A stretch of 64,000 nucleotides of DNA from Caldithrix sp964598255 (GTDB lineage Bacteria; Calditrichota; Calditrichia; Calditrichales; Calditrichaceae). Below are positions 26,579-35,557 of the stretch, one piece after another. The position numbers were made by a program, and so were the translations under genes. The notes beneath the pieces were generated by a model. It was not told where the DNA came from and made no database searches. It was given only the letters and a program-made list of their open reading frames with translations. The stretch is from the NCBI GenBank assembly GCA_964598255.1, contig CAZRBA010000096.1, positions 1 through 64,000 of the forward strand, in the 5' to 3' direction. The stretch's first letter is position 1. The number at the start of each line of letters is the position of its first letter.

Positions 26579-26797
26579 TAAAAACAAGCAAAAACGCTTC
26601 CGATAAACAAGTAGCAAAAGTAAAATTGTCTGCATTCGGCCGTGTTAGGCTGCTTTTTTTTAAAAAATCCACAAACAAAATCGATTTGCCAAGAGTACCT
26701 TTGCGCGCATTTTAGCTTTGTAGTTATCGGGTTATTTGCAAACATCTGCCATACCGATTATATTGTTCGTAAAGAACCTTTTTCGGAGGTTACCATT

Positions 26798-27700
26798 ATG
26801 AAACGTAGGCAATTTATCCGTTCCGTTTCGGCCGGGGCGCTGGGGATTGGATTTTTACCGTTACTTAAGCATCCGTTATTTGCAGCACAATTGCCGCGAC
26901 CGCAGGCTGTTTGGGTGGAAAACGGAGAACCGGAAGAACTATTGAGCCGTGCTCTTAAAGAATACGGTGGGCTGCAACGCTTTATTAAAAAAGGTGATGA
27001 GGTTGTGGTCAAGCCCAATATCGGTTGGGATCGTCCGCCGGAATTGGCAGCCACCACCAACCCGCAATTGGTGGGCGCCATCGTTAGGGCTTGTTTTAAA
27101 GCCGGAGCCAAAAAGGTAAAAGTGTTCGACCGAACTTGCAACAATCCGCGTCGTTGCTATCGTTCCAGCCAAATTGAGGAATATGCAAAAAGAGCTGGCG
27201 CCAAAGTGGAACAAATTCGCCGAAATCGCTTCAAACCGTTAAAAATAAACGGCCGCGTAATCGATCAATGGCCTATTTATTCTGAATATCTGACCGCTGA
27301 TAAAGTGATTAATGTGCCCATTGCCAAGCATCATTCGTTAGCGCGCGTAACATTGGGGTTAAAGAATTTGATGGGTGTAATGGGCGATAATCGTGGCCTG
27401 ATTCACAATAATTTCGAAGAAAAGTTGACGGATATCGATGGCAAAATTTTGCCAACATTAACCATTATCGATGCCTACCGCATTTTAACGGCCAATGGAC
27501 CGGTGGGCGGGAACCCCAAAGATGTAAAACTGACCAAAACACTGATTTTAAGCGATTGCACCGTTTCTGCCGATTACCTTGCTTTATCGTTGTTCGGTTT
27601 GACTTTGGATGATGTCCCTCATATTAAGCGTGCGTACGAAAAAGGACTGGCCAAGTACAATCGTAAAAATCTTATCGTGCGCAAAATTCGGCTCGGGTAG
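26798..27700 (+). CDS. DUF362 family protein with Tat signal
   Basis: A 300-residue protein whose N-terminus, MKRRQFIRSVSAGALGIGFL, is a twin-arginine signal with RRQFI. The body shows DUF362 features: VVVKPNIGWD, a segment with AAGKK-type residues (AGAKKVKVFDRT), and KNLMGVMGD. DUF362 proteins often accompany iron-sulfur proteins; their reaction is not established. No CxxC cluster motif is visible here. The ATG at 26798 is preceded by CGGAGG. The next gene encodes a membrane polyferredoxin and starts 72 bases on, so the two probably form an electron-transfer unit at the membrane. Confidence 0.8.
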   Translation: MKRRQFIRSVSAGALGIGFLPLLKHPLFAAQLPRPQAVWVENGEPEELLSRALKEYGGLQRFIKKGDEVVVKPNIGWDRPPELAATTNPQLVGAIVRACFKAGAKKVKVFDRTCNNPRRCYRSSQIEEYAKRAGAKVEQIRRNRFKPLKINGRVIDQWPIYSEYLTADKVINVPIAKHHSLARVTLGLKNLMGVMGDNRGLIHNNFEEKLTDIDGKILPTLTIIDAYRILTANGPVGGNPKDVKLTKTLILSDCTVSADYLALSLFGLTLDDVPHIKRAYEKGLAKYNRKNLIVRKIRLG

Positions 27701-27772
27701 GCAAAAAAGATAGCCCAAGCTGTTTATCAAGTAACCGATAACCAAATACCAAGGCCAACGCGGAGTTAAACT

Positions 27773-29326
27773 TTGAAGTTAAGCAATTGGCGCCGAACCA
27801 GCCAAATCGTCTTTTTGCTGATTTTCATTTTACTCTTCTTGTTAACGCGTTATCCGTATTCACACGGCATCGTTACCGAAATTGGGCTGCGTTTTAGTCC
27901 TTTGGCACCGCTGTTTTTATTTGTCAAAGATGTGCATCTTCATTGGATTTTATGGCCGGGAATCCTAATTTTGCTAATTACCCCGTTTTTAGGACGTGTT
28001 TTTTGCGGGTGGATGTGCCCCCTGGGAACGTTGCTCGATTTGACAAGCAAACTCATCAAATCGCCGAACAACCGCAAAACACGATCCTTCGAAAAATGGC
28101 GCTCCGCAAAATTCGCTTTATTGGTCGGTTTGCTGATTACGGCCTTTTTTTCCGTGCATTTATGGGGCTATTTTGATCCGCTTTCTATTTTTAACCGGGC
28201 GCTTACCATTGTTTTTTATCCCGTATTTACCTATCTCACAGAAAACACCTTGTTAGCCGTTAGCAATATTTCTTTTTTGGGTGACATTCCTTACGCTCTT
28301 TACGATCAGTACAAAAACATCGTTATGCCCGAGGCGCAGGCACACTACCAGCAACTGTTCTGGATTGCTCTTTTTATCGGATTGATTTTGGCAGCCGAAA
28401 AACTGAGTCGGCGGTTTTGGTGCCGCTATTTGTGCCCAGCCGGTGCGTTACTGGGTTTTTTGTCACAATTTCGATTTTTAGAGCGGGTGGTACGGCCAAC
28501 TTGTCCGGCTTGCGGCCTGTGCCACACCGATTGCAAAATGGGAGCCATTCCGGCGGACGATTTTTCCCGTAACAGCAAGGTGGAATGTATTCAATGCTTT
28601 GCTTGCGCCGATTCCTGTCCGGAAAAATACAAATCCGTTTCCTACCAATGGCAATGGACACCCTATCATACGCGGGTCGATTATTCGCGGCGCCAATTTT
28701 TGGGCACAACGGTAGCCAGCCTTACGGCACTGAGCTTAATCGGTTTGCATTTACCGGATAAAACGCATAAAGATCAACAAATTCGTCCGCCCGGTTCCTT
28801 GGCAGAAGACGATTTTCGTGACAGATGCATTCGCTGCATGGAATGTGTGCGCGTGTGTGCCTCGAACGGGGCGTGTTTACAGCCCTCGGGCATTCAAAGC
28901 GCAATTGACGATTTGTGGTTGCCAGTGGCGGAAATGCGGGTTGGTTACTGCGAATATGAATGCAATTTGTGCGGGCAGGTGTGTCCCACGGAAGCCATTT
29001 TACCTTTGCCTTTAAAGGTAAAGCAAAAAACACCGATGGGTTTGGCTCACTTTGACAAAAACCTGTGCATTCCCTATGCGCGCAACGAAGAATGTCTGGT
29101 TTGCGAAGAACATTGCCCCACTCCGGACAAAGCAATTAAATTTGACGTGCGTGTCTATCAGGATCCCAATACAGGCAAAACAAGAAAGGTTAAATATCCT
29201 TACGTAGTGAAAGAACTTTGCATCGGTTGTGGCATTTGCGTAACTAAATGTCCGCTGGAAGGCAGGGCTGGTATATTTGTTACTGCGGAGCAACAAAGAA
29301 GGCCAAAACTAACGAATTCCTTTTGA
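27773..29326 (+). CDS. NapH-NapG-like fused membrane polyferredoxin
   Basis: A 517-residue protein. The first about 300 residues are NapH-like: four or more membrane segments with two CxxxCP sites (FCGWMCPLG, WCRYLCPAG) and two ferredoxin clusters (CPACGLCHTDC, CIQCFACADSC). Next comes SRRQFLGTTVASLTALSLIG, which looks like the Tat signal of NapG but is internal. The C-terminal part has four more clusters (CIRCMECVRVC, CNLCGQVC, CLVCEEHC, CIGCGICVTKC). It should pass electrons from quinol across the membrane to a periplasmic partner. The start is a TTG with CGGAG 7 bases upstream. No Nap reductase gene is nearby. Confidence 0.84.
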   Translation: MKLSNWRRTSQIVFLLIFILLFLLTRYPYSHGIVTEIGLRFSPLAPLFLFVKDVHLHWILWPGILILLITPFLGRVFCGWMCPLGTLLDLTSKLIKSPNNRKTRSFEKWRSAKFALLVGLLITAFFSVHLWGYFDPLSIFNRALTIVFYPVFTYLTENTLLAVSNISFLGDIPYALYDQYKNIVMPEAQAHYQQLFWIALFIGLILAAEKLSRRFWCRYLCPAGALLGFLSQFRFLERVVRPTCPACGLCHTDCKMGAIPADDFSRNSKVECIQCFACADSCPEKYKSVSYQWQWTPYHTRVDYSRRQFLGTTVASLTALSLIGLHLPDKTHKDQQIRPPGSLAEDDFRDRCIRCMECVRVCASNGACLQPSGIQSAIDDLWLPVAEMRVGYCEYECNLCGQVCPTEAILPLPLKVKQKTPMGLAHFDKNLCIPYARNEECLVCEEHCPTPDKAIKFDVRVYQDPNTGKTRKVKYPYVVKELCIGCGICVTKCPLEGRAGIFVTAEQQRRPKLTNSF

Positions 29327-29386
29327 TCTTTTGTCGTTCTTCCCTTATTTTAACCGATTCGGTAAATATAATGCGAGATTTTAAAT

Positions 29387-30187
29387 ATGCAGGAAGTTTT
29401 TCAACATATTCAGGAAGCGCTTAAAAATAATGAGACGGGTGTGGTTCTAACCGTTATTGCCATCGAGGGCTCGTCGCCAGGTCGCCTTGGGGACAAAATG
29501 CTCGTTCTGGCCGACGGGGCAACGTTCGGTACCATTGGCGGTGGGCGCGCGGAATATGAGGCCGTTAAGGAAGTACAGAAAAACTGGCACCGCCGAGCTC
29601 TTTGGCGTAAATATTATGATTTGGATGAAAAAGGAGGCATGTTGTGCGGAGGCAAAATGGAAGTATTGTTCGAACCGATCGGAACTCGAGATCGACTGAT
29701 TATTTTTGGTGCGGGTCATGTGGGCAAAGTACTGGCCAAATTGGCACCGGATTGCGGCTTTTGGACGATTGTTGTTGATCCGCGTGAGGAGTTTGCCACG
29801 CGGGAGAATCTTCCAAAGGCCAACCAAATTTTGTGCAAGCCGTATGGACAGGCTCTAAAGGAATTAACATTTGATGCCAATACCTTTGTAGTGGTTGTAA
29901 CCAATTCACACGCCTATGACGAATTGGTGCTCAAACATTGCGCACCCTTAAAGTCGGCCTATTTGGGTGCCATTGGCAGCGATACAAAAACAAAAAAAAT
30001 TCTCGGAGATCTCAAAAAAGAAGGTATATCGCCGCAGGTAATCGAAGGCATTCACATGCCGATTGGGTTAAACATCGGTGCGCAAACGCCGGAAGAGATA
30101 GGCATTAGCATAATGGCCGAGCTAATCGCCGTTAAATACGACGCCAATGTACAAGCGGCAAGTATGAAAGCATTACGTTCTCTTTAA
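29387..30187 (+). CDS. XdhC/CoxI family molybdenum-cofactor handling protein
   Basis: A 266-residue protein with the XdhC layout: an N-terminal domain with IEGSSPGRLGDKMLV, a Rossmann domain beginning LIIFGAGHVGKVLAKL (about 103-118), and a closing GLNIGAQTPEEIGISIMAE. XdhC binds molybdenum cofactor and inserts its sulfurated form into xanthine dehydrogenase-type enzymes. A cysteine at GGMLCGGKMEV is conserved in the family. No molybdoenzyme gene lies in the window. A TATAAT at 29367-29372 may be its -10 box. Confidence 0.86.
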   Translation: MQEVFQHIQEALKNNETGVVLTVIAIEGSSPGRLGDKMLVLADGATFGTIGGGRAEYEAVKEVQKNWHRRALWRKYYDLDEKGGMLCGGKMEVLFEPIGTRDRLIIFGAGHVGKVLAKLAPDCGFWTIVVDPREEFATRENLPKANQILCKPYGQALKELTFDANTFVVVVTNSHAYDELVLKHCAPLKSAYLGAIGSDTKTKKILGDLKKEGISPQVIEGIHMPIGLNIGAQTPEEIGISIMAELIAVKYDANVQAASMKALRSL

Positions 30188-30223
30188 AAATCATTCAAAC
30201 TACGGTTTTGCAAAAGCGCAATC

Positions 30224-30257
30224 AAAAAAAGCCGCCCAATTTGCGAGGCGGCTTTTT
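30224..30257. terminator. Bidirectional intrinsic terminator
   Basis: An A-run (30224-30230), stem GCCGCC (30231-30236) / GGCGGC (30247-30252) and T-run (30253-30257). It lies between two convergent genes and should serve both. Confidence 0.9.
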
Positions 30258-30276
30258 GTTTGTTGATGAAACGGTT

Positions 30277-32427
30277 TTATTTGAGCAAAAGCATGCGGCG
30301 CACAATTGTTTTTTGAGACGTTTGAATTTTGTAGAAATACATTCCGGAAGCGAAACCGTTGGCATTCCATTCCAAACGATGAATTCCGGCGCCCATCGTA
30401 CCGTCGGCCAACGTGCTTACTTTTTGTCCGGCCAAATTGTACACGGTTACCGTAACATGCTCTGTTTTGGGTAATCCGAATTCCAAAGTGGTACTGGGAT
30501 TAAAAGGATTCGGGTAATTTTGTTTTACGTAAAAGGTTTTGGGGATCGCTTCTTTATTTTCGATTCCCGTTGCCACGTACTGAAATTCAACGCTATACTC
30601 GGAGCTGTCATTGCTTACGTCAACTTCTATTTGCTGCGGATCGGCTACGTACTCCGGCCCGAAATCGGGTGGGTTTATTATCCATTTTCCGTCGCACACG
30701 CGAAAATGGAAGGCGGTATCGGGCGCCATCATGGTTTCGGTTTGGTAGACATAAGGGAAATTACCGATAGTCGAAATATTCAGATAACAGGAATCTTGTG
30801 AATTAACGGGAGCATTTATTAATTTTACCGACAGATTCGCATGCCGGTAGTTTAAAGTAAAATCAAGATTATCAATCGTATCCCCCTTGGCTATTACAAA
30901 CTTATATTCCACGGGATTGGCCAAATAGTCGCCCTGCCAGCAAGTGGCGCGAACGGAAAAGGTATCGTTGGGGACGCTAAAGGCAAAGTCGAGGGAATCG
31001 GGATTAATGTATCCTTGAATATACGTGCTCCAGTCTTCGGTGTACGCTTCGATAATGCAATTTTGCAAATCGCTGGTCGGATCGCCCGGGGCAAAACGAA
31101 TATGCCCTTTGAATAAATTCGCAGCATGTCCAACGAAAAATTTTACCGTATCGCCGGGCATGGCCTGTTGCCAGCTTCCGGGATTAAGGTAATAGCCCGG
31201 AGGTAAAATCAAATTGCCGTCCTCGGTATTAGAAAGGCCGACGTTGTAAATATCGCCGCTGCGTACATGTAATTTGGTGACCGGATTTCCGTTTAGCATA
31301 GCATACGTTTGGCCGTATTTACTGTTGGCTTGCGCTTCGAAACTTCCGCTTAAAGGTTGGTTATCTTGAAGCGCAATTACGTAAATAACCGTATCCGTGG
31401 CATATACGCGAATATTTTTTTCGATACTATCACCAAGGCTTAGTTGGAAATTATAATTTTCATTTTCCCAGGTGTTGGGAATAAGATATTCGGGGATAAG
31501 TTGATCCGACCAAAAATCCATATGAAACGGAACATTTAACGTATCGCCCGGCGCAAAGGGAGCACCTACTTTGTATTGGCCGTCGAGGGGATTAAAATCG
31601 ACACTTTGTTGCGTGTTCAGGTTTTCGAGGCTGCCCCAGCCGGAGACGGGGACCAAATTGCCGTTTTCATCGAGAATGGACCCGTAAACCCAGGCACGGG
31701 GATTGTTTAAAGTAAAATTAAAAGGTCCGTTGGAACCGTTTTGAATAAGGACATCATGATAGGAATCTTGTTCGGGTACATATTCGGAGATCTGATTTTC
31801 AAAACTGAAGCTGATTCTGTAATTCATTCCGGCAGCGGAATCGGGCAGATTAATCGTGAAGTCGCCGTTTTCATCGGTCAAGCCACTCCAACCGGGCCCA
31901 TCGTCGGAATCTTCTCGGTTGGCTTCAAGCATGAGATTGGCCAAACGGGCATCCGGAGGTTGAATGTCTTCGATTGTTACATGGCCGGTAATCCAAACAT
32001 TAACCTGAGCGGGCGGGTTAATGTGCAAAACACCTTGGACCTGCGAATGATCATTCAAATCTTCCACGCGGAAAATATAATCGGCCGGTGCAAATCCGAA
32101 CGGGCCCAATTGCGTGTAAATAATTCCGTCCTGAACCGAGCCGGAATCGGGTGGCGGCCCGTCGTTACTTGTTTGTCCGTCGGTTTGATCGAATTCGATG
32201 AGCAGAACATCGGTGCTATCTAACGTTTGGTTTTGGTTGGTATCCAAATAAAGTTGGATATGGGCGCTGCCTCCGGGCACGGAAACATCGTATTCCCATG
32301 CATAAAAATCGCCCTGTGCCATGGTATCTGTGGCCACACCGTTAACCCAGTTTTTGAAATAGGTGGTGGCCAGTGCAAATTGGACACCGAGCGTAATAAA
32401 TAAAATTATTGTAACTAAACGTTTCAT
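30277..32427 (-). CDS. Secreted T9SS cargo protein with C-terminal sorting domain
   Basis: A 716-residue secreted protein. A signal peptide (1-20, ending FALA) is followed by repeated beta-sandwich segments of carboxypeptidase-regulatory or Ig type (WITGHVTIEDIQ, WVYGSILDENG and similar). The last about 80 residues are a classical type IX secretion sorting domain: NYPNPFNPSTTLEFGLP, then GQKVSTL, GIHRLEWN, GMYFYKI and basic end MLLLK. It has no visible catalytic motif, so a surface adhesion or structural role is likely. It is monocistronic, bounded by the shared terminator. Confidence 0.88.
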   Translation of the reverse strand: MKRLVTIILFITLGVQFALATTYFKNWVNGVATDTMAQGDFYAWEYDVSVPGGSAHIQLYLDTNQNQTLDSTDVLLIEFDQTDGQTSNDGPPPDSGSVQDGIIYTQLGPFGFAPADYIFRVEDLNDHSQVQGVLHINPPAQVNVWITGHVTIEDIQPPDARLANLMLEANREDSDDGPGWSGLTDENGDFTINLPDSAAGMNYRISFSFENQISEYVPEQDSYHDVLIQNGSNGPFNFTLNNPRAWVYGSILDENGNLVPVSGWGSLENLNTQQSVDFNPLDGQYKVGAPFAPGDTLNVPFHMDFWSDQLIPEYLIPNTWENENYNFQLSLGDSIEKNIRVYATDTVIYVIALQDNQPLSGSFEAQANSKYGQTYAMLNGNPVTKLHVRSGDIYNVGLSNTEDGNLILPPGYYLNPGSWQQAMPGDTVKFFVGHAANLFKGHIRFAPGDPTSDLQNCIIEAYTEDWSTYIQGYINPDSLDFAFSVPNDTFSVRATCWQGDYLANPVEYKFVIAKGDTIDNLDFTLNYRHANLSVKLINAPVNSQDSCYLNISTIGNFPYVYQTETMMAPDTAFHFRVCDGKWIINPPDFGPEYVADPQQIEVDVSNDSSEYSVEFQYVATGIENKEAIPKTFYVKQNYPNPFNPSTTLEFGLPKTEHVTVTVYNLAGQKVSTLADGTMGAGIHRLEWNANGFASGMYFYKIQTSQKTIVRRMLLLK

Positions 32428-32637
32428 AAGGCCTCCATTGTTTTGTTTTGTCTTGAAATTTACTTATGATATGATCCGATTTTCATATTTTACCATATTC
32501 GGAATGCGTCAGGCAATAATGAGAAAAATAACCTAAACAGGTCGGTTTTACGTTAGCGAATAAAAAAGGGGCTTGCAGTCGAGGAATTTCGGGAATGGGG
32601 CGTTAGCCGAAGAAGCGGATTTCGGGCGCAGACAAAA

Positions 32638-32688
32638 TTGACACGCATCGGAATAAAAGGTATATTCTGCTGTTAGGTTAACTTAACA
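32638..32688 (+). promoter_or_regulatory. Promoter with overlapping DtxR-like operator
   Basis: TTGACA (32638-32643) and TATATT (32661-32666) are exactly 17 bases apart. The palindrome TGTTAGGTTAACTTAACA (32671-32688; one mismatched pair) begins 5 bases after the -10 and covers the expected start site. It resembles the TTAGGTTAG-type box of DtxR/IdeR and lies just before a DtxR-family gene, so it is a likely autoregulatory operator. Confidence 0.75.
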
Positions 32689-32705
32689 AATGTTCTGGGG
32701 AGAAA

Positions 32706-33236
32706 ATGTCCAAATTAACATGGAAGAAATTTGACGAAGTCGAGCTGACGCACAGCAGCGTGCATCATTTAATGGCCATGCATGAATTGCTTAAACAAAA
32801 CGGGTATGTGCGGGGCGTTGATATTGCAAAATATTTAAAGATAAGCAGAAGCAGTGTGTCCATCACCATACACAAGCTGATTAAAAAAGGCTATATTAAA
32901 GAGGATGAGAATAAGTTTTATCATTTTACCGAAAAAGGTAAGGAACTGATTAACAATGTACTGAGTAAACGATACATTATTCAATTGTTTTTTGAAAAAG
33001 TGTTGAGTTTGAGTTCGGAAAAAGCGGAGGCCGAAGCTTGTAAAATCGAACATTTGTTGGAAGAATCGACAGGGCAGCGTTTAATGAGTTTTTTAGGATT
33101 TTTTCTTTCGAATGCGGACGTGGCGCGAAAATACAGAGATGCATTTCGGGAATTTTCGTTTGAATGCGGTCAGGTGGAATCGTGCGAAATTTGTGAGCTT
33201 GATTGTTATTTTGCCGGTAATTCGGATATGCATTAG
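32706..33236 (+). CDS. DtxR-family metal-dependent repressor with cysteine-rich tail
   Basis: A 176-residue regulator: winged helix-turn-helix (about 18-75, with VDIAKYLKISRSSVSITIHK) and the DtxR dimerisation domain. The metal-site motif EACKIEH gives C112, E115 and H116, aligning with C102, E105 and H106 of DtxR; cysteine here favours an iron-type rather than MntR-type (Glu) regulator. There is no SH3-like third domain. Instead the tail holds C154, C160, C163 and C167 (CGQVESCEICELDC), a possible zinc or iron-sulfur site. It opens an operon with an acyl-CoA dehydrogenase 28 bases downstream and follows a palindromic operator. Confidence 0.85.
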   Translation: MSKLTWKKFDEVELTHSSVHHLMAMHELLKQNGYVRGVDIAKYLKISRSSVSITIHKLIKKGYIKEDENKFYHFTEKGKELINNVLSKRYIIQLFFEKVLSLSSEKAEAEACKIEHLLEESTGQRLMSFLGFFLSNADVARKYRDAFREFSFECGQVESCEICELDCYFAGNSDMH

Positions 33237-33264
33237 GTTGGTGCAAATGAGTTAAGGAGAATAA

Positions 33265-34428
33265 ATGTATTCCGAAAGTGATTTTTTATTTTTATTCGCT
33301 ACCTTGAGTGAAGAAGAGGAAATGGTTATGGATACGGTTCACGGTTTTGTCCGTGAACAATTTTTACCGGTGATTCGTGAATATCACGCCAAAGGAGAGT
33401 TCCCGCTTCAATTCGTAAAGGCAATGGGCGAGTTGGGTCTTTTCGGTATTACTATTCCCGAGGAATATGGCGGGGCGGGAATGAGTTATTTTATTTACGG
33501 TTTGGCCATGCAAGAATTGGAACGCGGAGATAGCGGGTTGCGTTCAATGGCCTCGGTACAGAACAGTTTGGTCATGTTTCCGATTTTTCGTTACGGGAGC
33601 GAAGAACAAAAAAAGAAATGGCTGCCATTGTTGGCCTCTGGTGAGAAGATAGGTTGTTACGGTTTGACTGAACCGGATCACGGATCGGATCCCGGAGGCA
33701 TGGAGACCAAGGCGGAAAAAATAGACGGAGGCTGGCGTTTAAACGGCAGCAAGATGTGGATTACCAACGGTACCATTGCCGATGTGGCGGTGGTGTGGGC
33801 CAGAACCGACGAAGGTATTCGCGGATTTTTATTGGAGAAAGGGACGCCAGGTTTTACGGCGAATAAAGTGCGGGGTAAGTTTTCGTTGCGTGCTTCGGAT
33901 ACGGCGGAACTGGTTTTTGAAGATTGTGAAATTCCCGAAGAAAATCGTTTGCCTTTGGCTGAGGGATTGCGCGCTCCGCTCAGTTGTTTGAACGAGGCGC
34001 GTTACGGCATTGCCTGGGGCGCTATGGGTGCGGCAATGGCCTGTTACGAAGAAGTTTTGGATTATGCGAAAAACCGTGCTCAATTCGGTAAACCAATTGC
34101 GGGGTTTCAGTTAGTTCAACACAAATTGGTGGAAATGCTAAGTGAAATTACCAAAGGCATGTTACTCAATTTTCGGGTTGGCCGTTTGAAGGATGAGGGG
34201 AAGGCAAAGTTTTACCACATTTCGATGGCCAAACGCAACAATGTGTATCAGGCTTTGCAAATTGCCCGTTCGGCTCGTTCTATTTTGGCAGCCAACGGTA
34301 TTACCGACGAATATCAGACTATTCGGCACATGCTGAATTTGGAATCGGTATTTACGTACGAAGGAACGCATGACATTCACACTCTGATAGTGGGTGAAGC
34401 AATAACAGGGATAGGTGCTTTTCGATGA
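33265..34428 (+). CDS. Glutaryl-CoA dehydrogenase-like acyl-CoA dehydrogenase
   Basis: A 387-residue flavoenzyme. It shows GLTEPDHGSDPGG and WITNG in the FAD domain and TYEGTHDIHTLIVG with the catalytic glutamate near the end. RSMASVQNSLVM and ANGITDEYQTIRHMLNLE are typical of the glutaryl-CoA dehydrogenase branch, which oxidises and decarboxylates glutaryl-CoA to crotonyl-CoA in lysine and aromatic breakdown. No other genes of that pathway are nearby, so the substrate is inferred only. It is second in the DtxR operon and its stop overlaps the next start as ATGA. A ribosome site AAGGAG precedes it. Confidence 0.88.
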   Translation: MYSESDFLFLFATLSEEEEMVMDTVHGFVREQFLPVIREYHAKGEFPLQFVKAMGELGLFGITIPEEYGGAGMSYFIYGLAMQELERGDSGLRSMASVQNSLVMFPIFRYGSEEQKKKWLPLLASGEKIGCYGLTEPDHGSDPGGMETKAEKIDGGWRLNGSKMWITNGTIADVAVVWARTDEGIRGFLLEKGTPGFTANKVRGKFSLRASDTAELVFEDCEIPEENRLPLAEGLRAPLSCLNEARYGIAWGAMGAAMACYEEVLDYAKNRAQFGKPIAGFQLVQHKLVEMLSEITKGMLLNFRVGRLKDEGKAKFYHISMAKRNNVYQALQIARSARSILAANGITDEYQTIRHMLNLESVFTYEGTHDIHTLIVGEAITGIGAFR

Positions 34429-35438
34429 AAACAATTTCTATTTTGTTGGTAGAAGACGATCGGGTTGCTTTTCAGACAATTTCGGAAACGCTTGAATTTT
34501 ACGGTTACGAATGTTACGGAGCCGGTAACTTGCAGGAAGCGCGGGAAAAGATCAAAAAAATTCCGTTTGATCTGATTTTGGCGGATTATATGCTACCGGA
34601 TGGGACCAGCATCGAATTGTTGGAAGAGGTGCGTCGCTTTCGTTTTGACATACCGTTTGTGGTTGTAACGGCCATGGAGGATATGGAAATTATTCATCAA
34701 GCCTTGGAAAATGGGGCTACGGATTTTTTAAACAAGCCGTTTAATTTGAAGAACTTACCGGCGATTATCGAGCGTAATTTGGAGCGCAAGCGTCTTGAGA
34801 ATAAGAAGAATTCTCCGCAAAAAGCTACTGTTTTGTTAAAAACCATCAAGGCTTTAATTGCTGCTTTAGAAGCAAAGGATCCATACACTTCGGGGCATTC
34901 TTTGCGGGTGGCTCGGCATGCACGCTTGATGGCCATTGCCTTGGATTTGAACGATGAAGAGCAGTTTGTCTTGGAGTTGGCGGCTATTTTGCATGATATC
35001 GGTAAAATAGGTATGCCGGACAATATATTGAAAAAGGCTTCGCATTTGCACGAGTTGGAATATCGCATTGCTAAAGAACATCCGGTGATTGGCAGTAATA
35101 TTGTAGGTAAAATAGATGAGCTAAAAGAGGTGGCGGCAATTATTCGCCATCACCATGAACGATTTGACGGGAGCGGCTATCCCGACGGTTTGGTGGGAGA
35201 AGTAATACCGAAACTGGCGCGTATTTTGGCCATTGTGGATGCTTACGAGTCGATTGTTTCGGAACGGGTTTACAGCAAATCGAAGTCACCCGAAGAAGCG
35301 CTTGAAGAAATTGCTCGTTCGGCCGGTACGCAGTTTGATCCTGAGCTGGTTGATGTATTTGTTGCGGTTATGCATTCGGAATTGGCGACCAAAAAACCGC
35401 GTTTACGTATTGAAGACTATACGGATATTTCGGGTTAA
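34425..35438 (+). CDS. HD-GYP response regulator (cyclic-di-GMP phosphodiesterase)
   Basis: A 337-residue two-domain protein. The receiver domain (1-120) has E10, D11, D12, phospho-acceptor D54 and K104. After a short helical linker the HD-GYP domain (about 135-330) has H157 in TSGHSLRVARH, HD at 190-191 in HDIGKIG, the HHHERFDGSGYPDG segment and GYP at 251-253. All residues expected for hydrolysis of c-di-GMP are present. No histidine kinase is adjacent. It is translationally coupled to the acyl-CoA dehydrogenase by a 4-base overlap and ends at a strong terminator. Confidence 0.93.
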   Translation: MKTISILLVEDDRVAFQTISETLEFYGYECYGAGNLQEAREKIKKIPFDLILADYMLPDGTSIELLEEVRRFRFDIPFVVVTAMEDMEIIHQALENGATDFLNKPFNLKNLPAIIERNLERKRLENKKNSPQKATVLLKTIKALIAALEAKDPYTSGHSLRVARHARLMAIALDLNDEEQFVLELAAILHDIGKIGMPDNILKKASHLHELEYRIAKEHPVIGSNIVGKIDELKEVAAIIRHHHERFDGSGYPDGLVGEVIPKLARILAIVDAYESIVSERVYSKSKSPEEALEEIARSAGTQFDPELVDVFVAVMHSELATKKPRLRIEDYTDISG

Positions 35439-35469
35439 CTTTTTTTTAAAGATAAAAATTAATAAAAGT

Positions 35470-35500
35470 AAAAGGCCGGAATGGATATTCTGGCCTTTTT
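35470..35500. terminator. Bidirectional intrinsic terminator
   Basis: A 13-bp stem with one mismatch: left arm 35470-35482 (AAAAGGCCGGAAT), loop GGAT, right arm 35487-35499 (ATTCTGGCCTTTT), plus another T. It lies between the convergent HD-GYP and TPR-lipoprotein genes. Confidence 0.9.
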
Positions 35501-35557
35501 AGTTGATTGTGATTTTAACGGTTAAAAACAAGCAGTAGGGTGTATTTGTTTATAATA

